Assembly: GCF_020216025.1 (NCBI RefSeq)
Contig: NZ_JAIWNC010000040.1
Span: 1-64,000, forward strand
Direction: 5' to 3'
DNA from: Jidongwangia harbinensis
Lineage (GTDB): Bacteria > Actinomycetota > Actinomycetes > Mycobacteriales > Micromonosporaceae
Length of the DNA stretch: 64,000 nt
How positions within the stretch are numbered: the first letter of the stretch is position 1; each line of letters opens with the position of its first letter. The notes under the pieces are model-generated. The model ran no database searches, was not told the DNA's origin, and saw only the letters and a program-made list of their open reading frames with translations. Below are positions 24,721 through 33,810 of the stretch, in pieces. The position numbers and the translations under genes are program-made.

Positions 24721-25907
24721 GCAATCCCCTGGCCGTGGCGGCGGTGACCGCCACCCTCCGGCAGATCCTGTTCGACGCGATCAACGCTGATCTGGGCGGC
24801 GCGGCCGTCACCACCAAGCCGCCGGACAAGGCCCGCGACGCCAACGACGTCAACCAGCTCAACCTCTTCCTCTACCAGCCGGTCCTGGACGCCGGCCTAC
24901 GCAACGACGACCCACCCGGCGCCCGGCCCGGTGAGTCCGCTCCCCCGGCCCTGCCGCTGCAACTGCACTACCTGATCACCGCGTACGGCGCGAACGACGA
25001 CGACCGGCTCGCCCACCGGGTGCTCGGCACCGCGATGGGCACCCTGCACGACCATCCGGTGCTGGGCCGCGACGAGATCCGTACGGCCCTGCCCGGTAAC
25101 GACCTGCACCGGCAGGTGGAGCGGATCCGGCTCAGCTGGCAGCCGCTGAGCATCGACGACATGTCGAAGCTGTGGACCGCGTTCCAGACCCAATACCGGA
25201 TCTCCGCCTACTATCAGGCCTGCGTGGTGCTGCTCGAGAGCAACCGGCGGGGCCCGGCCGCGCTACCCGTGCTCACCCGCGGGCCGGACGACTCCGGTGT
25301 GAGCTCCCGGCCCGACCTGGTTCCGCCGTTCCCCACGGTGGAATCGGCGCAACCGGTGCCGCTCGTGCTCGGCGGCACACTCACCGCGACCGGGCACCAC
25401 CTCACCGGCGCCACCGCGATCCGGCTCACGCACGGTGTCACCGGCACCACCTTCGACCTCAGTGGGGCCGCGTTCACCGAGGTCACTGACGAGACGATCA
25501 CGGCCACCGTGCCCGACCAGCCGGCGCAGTTGCCCGCCGGCATCTACACGATGGCCGCCGTCTTCACCGCCGCCGGTGTGCCGGAGGCGACCAGCAACGT
25601 GCTGAGCACCGCGATCGCACCCCAGGTCACCGCCGGGCTGCCGGCCACGTTCGTCGCCGGCACCGCTGGCCTCGACCTGACCGTCAACCCGCCGGTGCGG
25701 GACGGGCAGAGCGCGCACCTGCTGATCGGCGGCCGTCAGCTCGCCGGCACCCCCGGCGCGGGACCGGGTGAGCTGCGATTCGCGGTGGCCGGCGTACCGC
25801 GCGGCGTCTACCCGGTGCGGATCCGGGTGGACGGAATCGACAGTCCGGTCGTGCTGCCGGGCCCGCCGCCCCGGTTCGACCCGAGCCAGCAGGTGAGGGT
25901 GACATGA
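24717..25907 (+). CDS. DUF4255 (Afp16/Pvc16-like) tail-terminator/cap protein
   Basis: Residues 1-180 match the DUF4255 domain: AAVTATLRQILFDAINADLG, QLNLFLYQPVLDAGLRNDD, PLQLHYLITAYGANDDDRLA and SKLWTAFQTQYRISAYYQA. This family caps the end of the tube and sheath in Afp/PVC particles. Residues ~200-396 are an added beta-rich extension of Ig/IPT type (GGTLTATGHHLTGATAIRLT and GRQLAGTPGAGPGELRFAV), making it about twice as long as a minimal Afp16. The extension may decorate the distal end. It lies in the overlapping operon. Confidence 0.85.
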   Translation: MSNPLAVAAVTATLRQILFDAINADLGGAAVTTKPPDKARDANDVNQLNLFLYQPVLDAGLRNDDPPGARPGESAPPALPLQLHYLITAYGANDDDRLAHRVLGTAMGTLHDHPVLGRDEIRTALPGNDLHRQVERIRLSWQPLSIDDMSKLWTAFQTQYRISAYYQACVVLLESNRRGPAALPVLTRGPDDSGVSSRPDLVPPFPTVESAQPVPLVLGGTLTATGHHLTGATAIRLTHGVTGTTFDLSGAAFTEVTDETITATVPDQPAQLPAGIYTMAAVFTAAGVPEATSNVLSTAIAPQVTAGLPATFVAGTAGLDLTVNPPVRDGQSAHLLIGGRQLAGTPGAGPGELRFAVAGVPRGVYPVRIRVDGIDSPVVLPGPPPRFDPSQQVRVT

Positions 25908-28012
25908 GTGCCGACACATGGGAGGACCGCAACAACGCCTACCTGTCCGCCGCCCTGGCCTGGCTGCATCTGCTGCTCGACCGGCACACCCCGGCATCGG
26001 CGGCGACCACCGTCCCGGCCCCGGCGGTGACCGTCGAGGCTCCGGTGAACCGGCAGGGCCGGCTGTTCCGCCGCCGCACCACTGTGCCGCTCACACCGCT
26101 GCGCGAACTCGGCGCCGGCGACCCGGACCGCGGGATCGCCACCGCCCTTGTCACTACCGCCGATCCGGACCTCGACGCCGCCCGGCAGGCAATGGAGGAG
26201 GCGGAGAAGGGCGACCCGCCCCCGGCCATGATCCGGCTCGGTCAGCTGTTCGGGCTCTCCGCGTTCGAGCGGTGTCTGCTGCTGCTCTGCGCCGCCATGG
26301 AGCTCGACCCGACGATGAGTTCCCGGTACGCCCGCGCGCAGGGTGACGGCCGGCTCGCATACCCGACCTTCGCCCTGGCCATGACCATCCTGCCGGACCC
26401 GGCCTGGGACGCCATCTCCCCCGGCGGCACCCTGCGCCGCCGGTTGCTGCGCATCGACCGGGCCGCCGGGGAACCCCTCGTCACCGGCGCGCTGAGCATC
26501 GACGAGCGGATCACCAACTACCTCAAGGGGCTCAACCAGATCGACGACCGCCTGGAACCATGGCTCACCCCGGTCCTGCCCCGCCCGGCGGCGCTCGCGC
26601 CGTCACAGCAGGCGGCCGCCCGGACCGCCGCCGCCCGGTGGGCGCCGCCGATGTTGATCGAGCTGAACGGCGTGGACGCGATCACCAAGCCGTACGTCGC
26701 GGCCGAGGCCGCCCGGCGTACGGGGCTGTCGCTGTTCCGGATCGCGGCCGCCGCGATCACCGGCGCACCCGACCTGGAGACCCTGGCCCGGCTCTGGGCG
26801 CGGGAGAGTGTGCTGCTCGGCGCGGCCCTCTACGTCGACGCGCACGAGGTGGACCACACCGACCCGGCGGCCACGACCGTGGCCCGGTTCCTCGACCGCA
26901 CCGACGGAATGCTGCTGCTTGGCGTCCGCGATCCGTGGGCTCGCAGCGGCCGCGACACCCTGGAACTCGACGTGGACCGCCCGTCACCGACCGAGCAGGC
27001 CGAGGCGTGGGCCGCCGCCGCGCCCGCCGCCGGAGCGGACCTGGCCGGGCGGCTGGCCGGGCAGTTCGACCTTGATCTGCGCACGATTCAGCAGACCGCG
27101 GCGGTGCTCAGCGCGCCCGCCGGTGCTGCGGACGAACCGGCCGACCGGCTCTGGGACGCCTGCCTGGCCATCACCCGGCCCGCACTGGACAGCCTCGCGC
27201 AGCGCATGGAACCGAAGGCCGGCTGGGACGACATCGTGCTACCACCGGCGGAGACCGCCCTGCTCCACTCGATCGCCGACCAGGTCGCCGTGCGTACCAC
27301 CGTCTACCAGCGGTGGGGGTTCGCAGCGAAGATGAGCCGCGGGCTCGGCATCAGCGCGCTGTTCGCCGGGCCGAGCGGCACCGGCAAGACGATGGCCGCC
27401 GAGGTGCTCGCCGGTGCGCTGCGGCTCGGCCTCTACCGCATCGACCTGTCCGCCGTGGTCAGCAAGTACATCGGCGAGACCGAGAAGAACCTGCGCCGGC
27501 TCTTCGACGCCGCCGAGAGCGGTGCCGCCCTGCTGTTCTTCGACGAGGCCGACGCGCTGTTCGGCAAGCGCAGCGAGGTCAAGGACAGCCACGACCGCTA
27601 CGCCAACATCGAGATCAACTACTTGTTGCAGCGCATCGAGGCGTACCGTGGCCTGGCGATTCTTGCGACCAACATGAAAAGCGCCCTCGACCCGGCCTTT
27701 CTGCGCCGGTTGCGCTTCGTGGTTCCCTTCCCCTTCCCGGGTACGGACGAACGGCGCGCGATCTGGGCCGGTGTCTTTCCGCCCGGGGTGCCCCTGGACG
27801 GACTGGACCTGGACCGGCTGGCGAAGCTGCCCGCCAACGGCGCCTCGATCCACAACATCGCGCTGGGTGCCGCGTTCGCCGCCGCGCACGCCGGTGACGC
27901 GGTCACCATGCCCCGGGTGCTGGCCGCCGTCCGCACCGAGTTCACCAAGCTGGAACTGCCGATCTCCGAGCGGGAGCTGGCCTGGACCGATCCGGCGGGG
28001 GTGACGCCGTGA
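25904..28012 (+). CDS. AAA+ ATPase (Afp15-like)
   Basis: The 702-aa protein has a long N-terminal helical region and a second, degenerate ATPase-like region in the middle. A complete AAA+ module follows with Walker A GPSGTGKT near residues 486-493, Walker B LLFFDEADALFGKR near 544-552, sensor 1 ATN and arginine-finger-like FLRRLRFVVPFP. eCIS clusters normally encode one such ATPase; it is cytoplasmic and thought to act in particle assembly or cargo loading. The start overlaps the preceding stop (ATGA). Confidence 0.9.
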   Translation: MSADTWEDRNNAYLSAALAWLHLLLDRHTPASAATTVPAPAVTVEAPVNRQGRLFRRRTTVPLTPLRELGAGDPDRGIATALVTTADPDLDAARQAMEEAEKGDPPPAMIRLGQLFGLSAFERCLLLLCAAMELDPTMSSRYARAQGDGRLAYPTFALAMTILPDPAWDAISPGGTLRRRLLRIDRAAGEPLVTGALSIDERITNYLKGLNQIDDRLEPWLTPVLPRPAALAPSQQAAARTAAARWAPPMLIELNGVDAITKPYVAAEAARRTGLSLFRIAAAAITGAPDLETLARLWARESVLLGAALYVDAHEVDHTDPAATTVARFLDRTDGMLLLGVRDPWARSGRDTLELDVDRPSPTEQAEAWAAAAPAAGADLAGRLAGQFDLDLRTIQQTAAVLSAPAGAADEPADRLWDACLAITRPALDSLAQRMEPKAGWDDIVLPPAETALLHSIADQVAVRTTVYQRWGFAAKMSRGLGISALFAGPSGTGKTMAAEVLAGALRLGLYRIDLSAVVSKYIGETEKNLRRLFDAAESGAALLFFDEADALFGKRSEVKDSHDRYANIEINYLLQRIEAYRGLAILATNMKSALDPAFLRRLRFVVPFPFPGTDERRAIWAGVFPPGVPLDGLDLDRLAKLPANGASIHNIALGAAFAAAHAGDAVTMPRVLAAVRTEFTKLELPISERELAWTDPAGVTP

Positions 28013-28308
28013 TCCGGGTGCACATCGACGAGCTGGTCCTGGACGGGTGCGGCGTCGGACCCGCGCAGCGGGTGGCCGTCGCCGAGGCCGTGCGTCAGGA
28101 GCTGGCCGAGCTGTTCCGGGTCCCGTCCGGCCCGCACCGCGCGCGGGCCGTGCCCCGGCTGGTCGCCACGCCGGTCCGCCTCGGCCCGCCCGGCGAGCTG
28201 GGCGGCGTCATCGCCCGCTCGGTGCACGGCGGCGTCACCCGGCTGACGTCGGGCGAAGGTACCGACGGTGTCACCGGCCCGCCCTCGAGCGGGGGCGGCG
28301 ATGGCTGA
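28009..28308 (+). CDS. small hypothetical protein of the eCIS operon
   Basis: The 99-aa product starts at GTG 28009, overlapping the ATPase stop. It opens IRVHIDELVLDGCGVGPAQR and has a helical middle (AVAEAVRQELAELFRV) and a Gly-rich tail. Small proteins with the same opening recur between the ATPase and DUF4157 genes of related loci as I remember them, but no function is known. It may be an adaptor for the cargo encoded next, with which it overlaps by 8 bp. Confidence 0.65.
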   Translation: MIRVHIDELVLDGCGVGPAQRVAVAEAVRQELAELFRVPSGPHRARAVPRLVATPVRLGPPGELGGVIARSVHGGVTRLTSGEGTDGVTGPPSSGGGDG

Positions 28309-30823
28309 GCGGGTCGCCGAACCGGTCCACCGCGACGCGGCGGTGCTGCGGCGCTGCCCGGAGAAGGGCGGGGTGCACGCCGGTTGTGCCTGCGCCATCG
28401 AGGAGCCGGAACTGCGCCGCCACCCGAACGCCGGTGCCGTGCCGTTCGCGGACGGCGGCGTCGCCCCGCCGGCGGTGCACGACGTGCTGCGGCGCAACGG
28501 GCAGCCGCTGGACGCCGGCGTCCGCGAGCAGATGCAGGACCGGCTCGGCGGGGACTTCACTCGGGTCCGCGTGCACCAGGGCAGCCATGCGGACGCCTCG
28601 GCGGCGGCGGTCGGCGCGCGCGCCTACACGGTCGGCACCGACGTGGTCTTCGCCCACGACCAGTACCGCCCCGGCACGCCGAGCGGCGATCAGGTGCTCG
28701 CCCATGAGCTGACCCACGTCATGCAGGACGGCGCCACCTACACCGGTGGATCCATCCAGGTCGCCGCGCTCGACAGCCCCGCCGAGACCCAGGCGGAGCG
28801 GCCGGTAACCCAGGCGGGGCGGCCGGTAACCCAGGCGGAGCGGGCGGTGATCCGGCGGTCCGCGCTTCGTCTGCGGCGGTTGCCGAACGCCCAGTGCGTG
28901 GCGCTGCTGCGGGAACAGGGCCGCAGCGACTCCGCCAGCGGCATCGCGGTGCACCACGAGATCACGGCGTTGTTCCGGCGCCGCTTCGGTCCCACACCGG
29001 GCTTCCGGATCGAGAGCGGCGCGGCGACACCGGAGGACACCGACAAGCGCGACACCGTCATCGATCCGCAGCTGATCGGCGGTGTCCTGAGCGGATTCGG
29101 CCATCCGGACGTGGCCGTCCGCAACAAGTCGCGCCGTCAGATGATGCTCGCCGAGGTCAAGTCCGCCCGGTGGGGTCGCTACGCGTTCGCGATCGGTCAG
29201 CTGGACCGCTACATCGAGAACGGCAACGACGAGCACAACGACGACCTGCGCGCACGGCTCGGCATCGACAAGTTCGTAGCGATGCCGACAAGCACGATGC
29301 GGCTGCCGCGGGTGCTGCTGGTGCGGGGCCGGCGGTTCCGGGTGGTGTGGTGCCAGCCCGGGATCATCCTCTACAAAGAGATCAAGCCGAAGAAAAAGAA
29401 GAAGCAGGCCAAGAAGCGCAAGACGACGAAGAAGCAGACCACCAAGAAGCAGCCCGCCAAAAGGCAACCGGCGAAGAAACCCGCGGCGAAGACGCCGGCG
29501 GTCAAGGGCGGCAACATCGGCCTCGGGCTGTCGATCAACAGTTCCAGCAGCGGCACGCTCAACGCCGGCATCGGCGTCTCGATCAACTCGAACGGCGTGA
29601 GCGTCGGCACGGTCAGCGCCGGGATCGTCTACGACTCGCAGGGCGCCGCGATCGGCTCGATCGGCGCGGGCGCCAACGTGAACACGCAGTCCGCCGGAGC
29701 GCTTACCGCGGGCGCCGGGACGAACAAGGACTCGCAGATCGCCGGCGGTCTGACCGCGGGCGCCGGAGAGAACGAGGAGGTGCGGGCCGCGGGCGTCGCG
29801 ACCGTCGGGAAGGGCCGCAACGTCGGCGTCAACGGCGCGTCCGCCGGGGTCACCGGCTCGACGGACACGCAGGAGGTGAGCGGGGTCAGCGCCGGCCGGA
29901 CCGGCGTGACCGGGCAGGGCTCCGGCACCGGCGATGCCGGCACGCCCGAGGGCGGCACACCGGACGCGGGCACCCCGGCCCGTGGCGTGCCGGACACCGA
30001 CGCCGATGACACCGGCACGCCCGACGCCGGAACCCGGGCGGCCGAGACACCGGCGGGCGGTGGCGCGGTGTCCCGGCAGGCGATGCTGGACCGGCTTCAG
30101 CAGGGGGCGCCCCAGGTGCCGCGCGCCGAACTGGAACGGCTCCTCGCCGAAGCCGCGAAGGTCGACGCGGCGCTGCGGCGGGCCAGCCCGGCGCAGCGGC
30201 GGCTGATGGAGGCGATCGCGATCACCAGCCCGGACGGCGAGTTCGCAATACCGGCCTCCGACTGGATCGACATGATGCTCTCCGCCACCCAGGGCATCCA
30301 GGAGCAGGACATCGACTATCTGATCGGCGTCGAGTGGAGTCCAGGCCAGACCACCGCCGACGAGCTGCGGCAGAAGGTCCAGGCCGTCATCGCGAACCGG
30401 CAGAAGGCGGCCGCCGGCCCGCGCGCGCCGAAGACCGGCGGTGACCCGGCCGGTAAGGACAAGCAACGCGTCCGCCTCGGCCTACCGCCGTTGAAGAGCT
30501 CGAAACGCACGGCCGAACCCGCTGACGAGAAGGACCAGCTCGACTACTCCGGGCTGCAGCCGGGCCAGGAGAAGATCTCCTGGTACCGCGACGAGGGCAA
30601 GGCTCTCAAGCCGGGCGGCACGGTCCGTCGCAACGGCTTCATCAAGGGCATCTTTCCCAACGGCACGCGGTACGCCGCGAACTTCATCGGCGCGTTCACC
30701 GTCACCGGCGACCGGGTCTCGATCGTGGTGGAGAGCTCCACCGCCCTGATGGCGCCGGACGGCACCCCGCTCACCGGCGACAACGCCCTCGCCGGGCTCA
30801 CACTCACCGGGACCGTGCAGTGA
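28301..30823 (+). CDS. eCIS-core (DUF4157) protein with candidate PD-(D/E)XK nuclease and Lys-rich tract
   Basis: The 840-aa protein starts at ATG 28301. DUF4157 covers residues ~58-145 with HELTH at 135-139. Three 7-residue repeats (TQAERPV) follow, from a 21-bp DNA repeat at 28787-28849. Residues ~215-355 contain FGHPDVAV, then LAEVKSARWGR and IGQLDRYI, spaced as D269/D270...E285-x-K287...Q300 of the PD-(D/E)XK nuclease fold. Next is a Lys tract (363-402), a Gly/Ser/Asn-rich beta-repeat section (~405-540), a Thr/Pro/Asp-rich linker and a C-terminal domain from ~600. It is the only DUF4157 gene inside the operon. Nuclease activity is inference. Confidence 0.75.
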   Translation: MAERVAEPVHRDAAVLRRCPEKGGVHAGCACAIEEPELRRHPNAGAVPFADGGVAPPAVHDVLRRNGQPLDAGVREQMQDRLGGDFTRVRVHQGSHADASAAAVGARAYTVGTDVVFAHDQYRPGTPSGDQVLAHELTHVMQDGATYTGGSIQVAALDSPAETQAERPVTQAGRPVTQAERAVIRRSALRLRRLPNAQCVALLREQGRSDSASGIAVHHEITALFRRRFGPTPGFRIESGAATPEDTDKRDTVIDPQLIGGVLSGFGHPDVAVRNKSRRQMMLAEVKSARWGRYAFAIGQLDRYIENGNDEHNDDLRARLGIDKFVAMPTSTMRLPRVLLVRGRRFRVVWCQPGIILYKEIKPKKKKKQAKKRKTTKKQTTKKQPAKRQPAKKPAAKTPAVKGGNIGLGLSINSSSSGTLNAGIGVSINSNGVSVGTVSAGIVYDSQGAAIGSIGAGANVNTQSAGALTAGAGTNKDSQIAGGLTAGAGENEEVRAAGVATVGKGRNVGVNGASAGVTGSTDTQEVSGVSAGRTGVTGQGSGTGDAGTPEGGTPDAGTPARGVPDTDADDTGTPDAGTRAAETPAGGGAVSRQAMLDRLQQGAPQVPRAELERLLAEAAKVDAALRRASPAQRRLMEAIAITSPDGEFAIPASDWIDMMLSATQGIQEQDIDYLIGVEWSPGQTTADELRQKVQAVIANRQKAAAGPRAPKTGGDPAGKDKQRVRLGLPPLKSSKRTAEPADEKDQLDYSGLQPGQEKISWYRDEGKALKPGGTVRRNGFIKGIFPNGTRYAANFIGAFTVTGDRVSIVVESSTALMAPDGTPLTGDNALAGLTLTGTVQ
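28787..28849 (+). repeat. 21-bp tandem repeat in the DUF4157 gene
   Basis: Three copies start at 28787, 28808 and 28829, each beginning ACCCAGGCGG. They encode repeated TQAERPV/TQAGRPV heptads directly after the DUF4157 domain, in a likely linker. Confidence 0.85.
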
Positions 30824-30851
30824 TGTCGACGATGAGGAGAGGAGGCCGGCC

Positions 30852-31520
30852 ATGACGACGTTCCCCGGCGCGGCGCGGCCCGTCCGCGGCGGCATCATCC
30901 TGCTCGACCCGGCCACCTCCCGCATCCAGCGGATCATCGCGTTGCAGTACAACCCGGACAACCTCAGCCGTACGCTGCAGGCGCAGGGCGCCGGTGACGA
31001 CCCCGGCGACCGGCTGGAAGCGCTGCGGCTCAAGGGTCCGCCGACCGAGACGATCCGCCTCGAGGCCGACATGGACGCCACCGACGCGCTGGAGTTCCCT
31101 CGGCAGAACCCGACCGTCGCCGAGCTCGGGTTGTTCCCGGCCCTCGCCGCGCTGGAGACCATGGTGTACCCGCCCAGTGGGCAGCTGATCGCCAATGACG
31201 TGCGGGCCGCCGCCGGGATGATCGAGATCGTGCCGGTGGAGGCGCCGCTGACGTTGTTCACCTGGAGCCGCAACCGGCTGCTGCCGGTACGCCTCACCGA
31301 GTTCACCGTCACCGAGGAAGCGTTCGACACCAACCTCAACCCGATCCGTGCCCGCGTCAACCTCAGCATGCGGGTCCTGACCGTCAACGACCTCGGGTTC
31401 AGCCACCGCGGCGGCAGCCTCTACCTACTGCACCAGCAGCAGAAGGAGCGGTTCGCCGGGATGGGCGGGAGCCCCGGCCTGGCGGCACTCGGCTTCAGCG
31501 GCATACCCGGAGGAGGCTGA
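30852..31520 (+). CDS. CIS tube/baseplate protein (Afp7 N-terminal-like)
   Basis: The 222-aa product begins with a strand-rich part containing GIILLDPATSRIQRIIALQY and the motif QYNPDNLSRTLQ, which is characteristic of the CIS_tube family that joins tube and baseplate. Later elements are LTLFTWSRNRLLPVRLTEFT and FDTNLNPIRARVNLSMRVL, also family hallmarks. A GGAGAGGAGG sequence precedes the ATG after a 28-bp gap, the longest in the operon. The LysM-like gene follows after 2 bp; in Afp the two domains are one protein. Confidence 0.9.
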   Translation: MTTFPGAARPVRGGIILLDPATSRIQRIIALQYNPDNLSRTLQAQGAGDDPGDRLEALRLKGPPTETIRLEADMDATDALEFPRQNPTVAELGLFPALAALETMVYPPSGQLIANDVRAAAGMIEIVPVEAPLTLFTWSRNRLLPVRLTEFTVTEEAFDTNLNPIRARVNLSMRVLTVNDLGFSHRGGSLYLLHQQQKERFAGMGGSPGLAALGFSGIPGGG

Positions 31521-31522
31521 CC

Positions 31523-31837
31523 ATGTTCCCGCCGACCAGCCGTTACTTCGCCACCGAGATCGCACAGTACGACCCCGGCGACGGCCGCCCGGTCGTGCCG
31601 TACCTGCGGCGCCGCTTCCCTCCGCAGCCGGCGGACCTGACCGAGGTACGCCTGCACGTCGTGGTCGACGGCGACCGCCTCGACCTGCTCGCCGCCCGGT
31701 ACCTGGGTGATCCCGAACAGTTCTGGCGGATCGCCGACGCCAACCGGGCGCTGCGCCCCGACGAGCTGACCGAGACAACCGGCCGGCGGCTGCGGATCAC
31801 CCTGCCGGAGGGCATCGCGGGAGCGCGCGATGACTGA
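31523..31837 (+). CDS. LysM-like baseplate protein (Afp7 C-terminal-like)
   Basis: The 104-aa product contains RLHVVVDGDRLDLLAARYLG then PEQFWRIADANRALRPDEL and LRITLPEGI, the pattern of a LysM/tail-protein-X module. In contractile systems this part links the hub to the tube. Here it is a separate gene beside the CIS_tube gene. GGAGG precedes the ATG by 7 bp, and the stop overlaps the next gene by 8 bp. Confidence 0.85.
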   Translation: MFPPTSRYFATEIAQYDPGDGRPVVPYLRRRFPPQPADLTEVRLHVVVDGDRLDLLAARYLGDPEQFWRIADANRALRPDELTETTGRRLRITLPEGIAGARDD

Positions 31838-32954
31838 CCAGACCTACCAGCTGCTGCTGCAGATGGGACCGACCGTGGCGCTGCCGGTGCCGCGGGAGCT
31901 GGCCGACGCCCTGCAGGCGGTGCAGGTCACCACCTCGGCCGGGCAGCCCAGCGGTTTCCAGCTGACGTTTGCGGTCAGCAAGACCTCGGTGATCAACACG
32001 AGGCTGCTGCCGGCCGGGTTCTTCGACCCGAAGATCCGGGTGATCGTGACGGTGATCGTCAACGGCTCGCCGACCGTGCTGATCGACGGCGTGATCACCC
32101 GCCACGAACTGACGGTGAGCGATCAACCGGGCGCTACTACGCTGACCGTGACCGGCGAGGACCTCACCCTGGTCATGGACCTGGAGCACGTGCGGACCTG
32201 TCACCCGGCGCAGGGCGCGGCGACCCGGGTGGCGGCGATCTGCGCCAAGTACTTCCAGTACGGCATCATCCCGGCGCCGGTGCCGCCGGTGCTGCTCGAC
32301 ATCCCGAACCCGGTGGAGCGAATCCCGGTGCAGGCCGGCACCGACCTGGCCTACATCCGGGCGCTCGCCGACGAGTGCGGCTACGTGTTCTACCTGGAGC
32401 CAGGCCCGGCGCCGGGCACCAGCATCGCGTACTGGGGCCCGGAGGTCCGCGTCGGCGTGCCGCAGCCCGCACTCAGCGTCAACCTGGACGCGGCCACGAA
32501 CGTGGAGTCGCTGAGCTTCACTTTCGACGGGCAGGCCCGCGAGCAGATGGTCCTCGACATCGTCGAGCCCAACACCAAACAGATCATCAAGGTGCCGATC
32601 CCGGACATCGGGCTGCTCCGGCCGCCGCTGGCCGCCCGCCCGTCGCTCGCGTTGCGGCAGCGCCCGGTGCCGAACGTCGCCCACCTGGCGCCGCTGACCG
32701 CCGCTCTGCTCGGCCTGGCGCAGACCGCGCAGGCGTCCGACGCGATCAGCGGTCAGGGCCAGCTGGACGTGCTGCGGTACGGCCACATCCTGCAGGCCCG
32801 CCGGCTGGTCGCGGTCCGCGGCGCGGGCGTGGCGTACGACGGCCTGTACTTCGTCGCGAGCGTGACCCACGACCTGCGCCGCGGGCGGTACACGCAAAAT
32901 TTCTCGCTGTCCCGCGACGGCCTCATCCCGCTGATTCCGAGGGTAATCACATGA
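31830..32954 (+). CDS. gp27-like hub (VgrG N-terminal type)
   Basis: The 374-aa protein shows PSGFQLTFAVSKTSVIN, IRVIVTVIVNGSPTVLIDGV, HELTVSDQPGATTLTVTGED and DLAYIRALADECGYVFYLEP, the tandem barrel arrangement of the T4 gp27 / phage late-control D family. It forms the trimeric hub that holds the spike. The C-terminus has YDGLYFVASVTHDLRRGRYT, as in hub proteins. The spike gene that follows (overlap ATGA) supplies the OB-fold half that VgrG would carry in one chain. Confidence 0.9.
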   Translation: MTDQTYQLLLQMGPTVALPVPRELADALQAVQVTTSAGQPSGFQLTFAVSKTSVINTRLLPAGFFDPKIRVIVTVIVNGSPTVLIDGVITRHELTVSDQPGATTLTVTGEDLTLVMDLEHVRTCHPAQGAATRVAAICAKYFQYGIIPAPVPPVLLDIPNPVERIPVQAGTDLAYIRALADECGYVFYLEPGPAPGTSIAYWGPEVRVGVPQPALSVNLDAATNVESLSFTFDGQAREQMVLDIVEPNTKQIIKVPIPDIGLLRPPLAARPSLALRQRPVPNVAHLAPLTAALLGLAQTAQASDAISGQGQLDVLRYGHILQARRLVAVRGAGVAYDGLYFVASVTHDLRRGRYTQNFSLSRDGLIPLIPRVIT

Positions 32955-33481
32955 TCGAGAGCATCGCCACCCTGCAACGCTTCCGCGGCCGGTACCGGGG
33001 CGTCGTCAACGACAACATCGACCCGCTCCAGCTGGGCCGGCTGCGGGTCCGGGTGCCGGACGTGCTCGGCGACGGCGCGTGCATCTGGGCCCGGTCGGCC
33101 AGCCCGCTCTCCGGCGATCAGATGGGCATGTACTTCGTGCCGCCGAAGGGCGCCGGCGTGTGGGTGGAGTTCGAGGACGGCGACCCGGACGAGGCGCTCT
33201 GGACCGGCTGCTGGCGCGGCTCGGCGAGCGACCTGCCGCCGGCCGCTCTGGAGCCGCCGCCGACCCAGCCGCCCATCGTGATCCAGACCGAGGCGGAGAA
33301 CCGCATCGTGCTGAGCAGCACCCCCGGGCAGTGCATGGTGCTGGAAACCTCGGCCGGCGCGTCCGGGCCGCGCATCGAGATCACCAGTACGTCGATCAAG
33401 CTCAGCACGGGCAAGGGCGCCTCGGTGGAGCTGACCGGCAAGTCCGTGAAGATCAACGGAGACGCGCTGACGGTCGACTGA
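32951..33481 (+). CDS. gp5/gpV-like spike protein
   Basis: The 176-aa protein has an OB-fold with RGRYRGVVNDNIDPLQLGRL, RVRVPDVLG and YFVPPKGAGVWVEFEDGDPD, all typical of phage baseplate assembly protein V. The part from residue ~115 (RIVLSSTPGQ, EITSTSIKLSTGKGASVELT) is a beta-repeat spike stalk. It sits under the PAAR-like tip encoded next. Its ATG overlaps the hub stop. Confidence 0.92.
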   Translation: MIESIATLQRFRGRYRGVVNDNIDPLQLGRLRVRVPDVLGDGACIWARSASPLSGDQMGMYFVPPKGAGVWVEFEDGDPDEALWTGCWRGSASDLPPAALEPPPTQPPIVIQTEAENRIVLSSTPGQCMVLETSAGASGPRIEITSTSIKLSTGKGASVELTGKSVKINGDALTVD

Positions 33482-33492
33482 GGAGGCGCATG

Positions 33493-33810
33493 ATGGCCGA
33501 TCCGCTGCTGCACAAAGACGCCACGGTCAGCTGCGTCCACCAGGGCCGCGCTCAGCCCGGCAGCGCCTCCACGCGAGTGAAGGTCAGCGGGAAACCGGTG
33601 GTGAGCATGCCGGTGACCTACACGGTGTCGGCGTGCACACTGCCCACCAACGCGGGCGGCCCGTGCGCCACCGCGCTCTGGTCGGGTCCGGCCAAGCGGG
33701 TCAAGGCCGGCGGGATGCCGGTGGTGCTGAGCACCAGCAGCTCAACTTGCGCGCCTACCGGCACGAAACTGCTGGTCACGGTCGTGCAGTTCCGGGTGAA
33801 GGGGACGTGA
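33493..33810 (+). CDS. PAAR-like spike tip protein
   Basis: Starting at ATG 33493 (or 33490), 6 bp after GGAGG, the 105-aa product contains short Gly/Pro-rich strands and four cysteines (ATVSCVHQG, VSACTLPTN, GGPCATALW, SSTCAPTG). Position after the spike gene and the strand pattern match PAAR-like tips of contractile systems, which sharpen the spike and may bind a metal. The canonical PAAR motif is not exact. Its stop overlaps the next start (TGATG). Confidence 0.75.
   Translation: MADPLLHKDATVSCVHQGRAQPGSASTRVKVSGKPVVSMPVTYTVSACTLPTNAGGPCATALWSGPAKRVKAGGMPVVLSTSSSTCAPTGTKLLVTVVQFRVKGT

Noticed and set aside
28271..30466. 731-codon open frame on the minus strand
   Set aside because: It is the antisense of the DUF4157 nuclease-like gene; no start signal or domain. 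Same explanation as for the other long antisense frames at 9142-10893 and 21504-23147.
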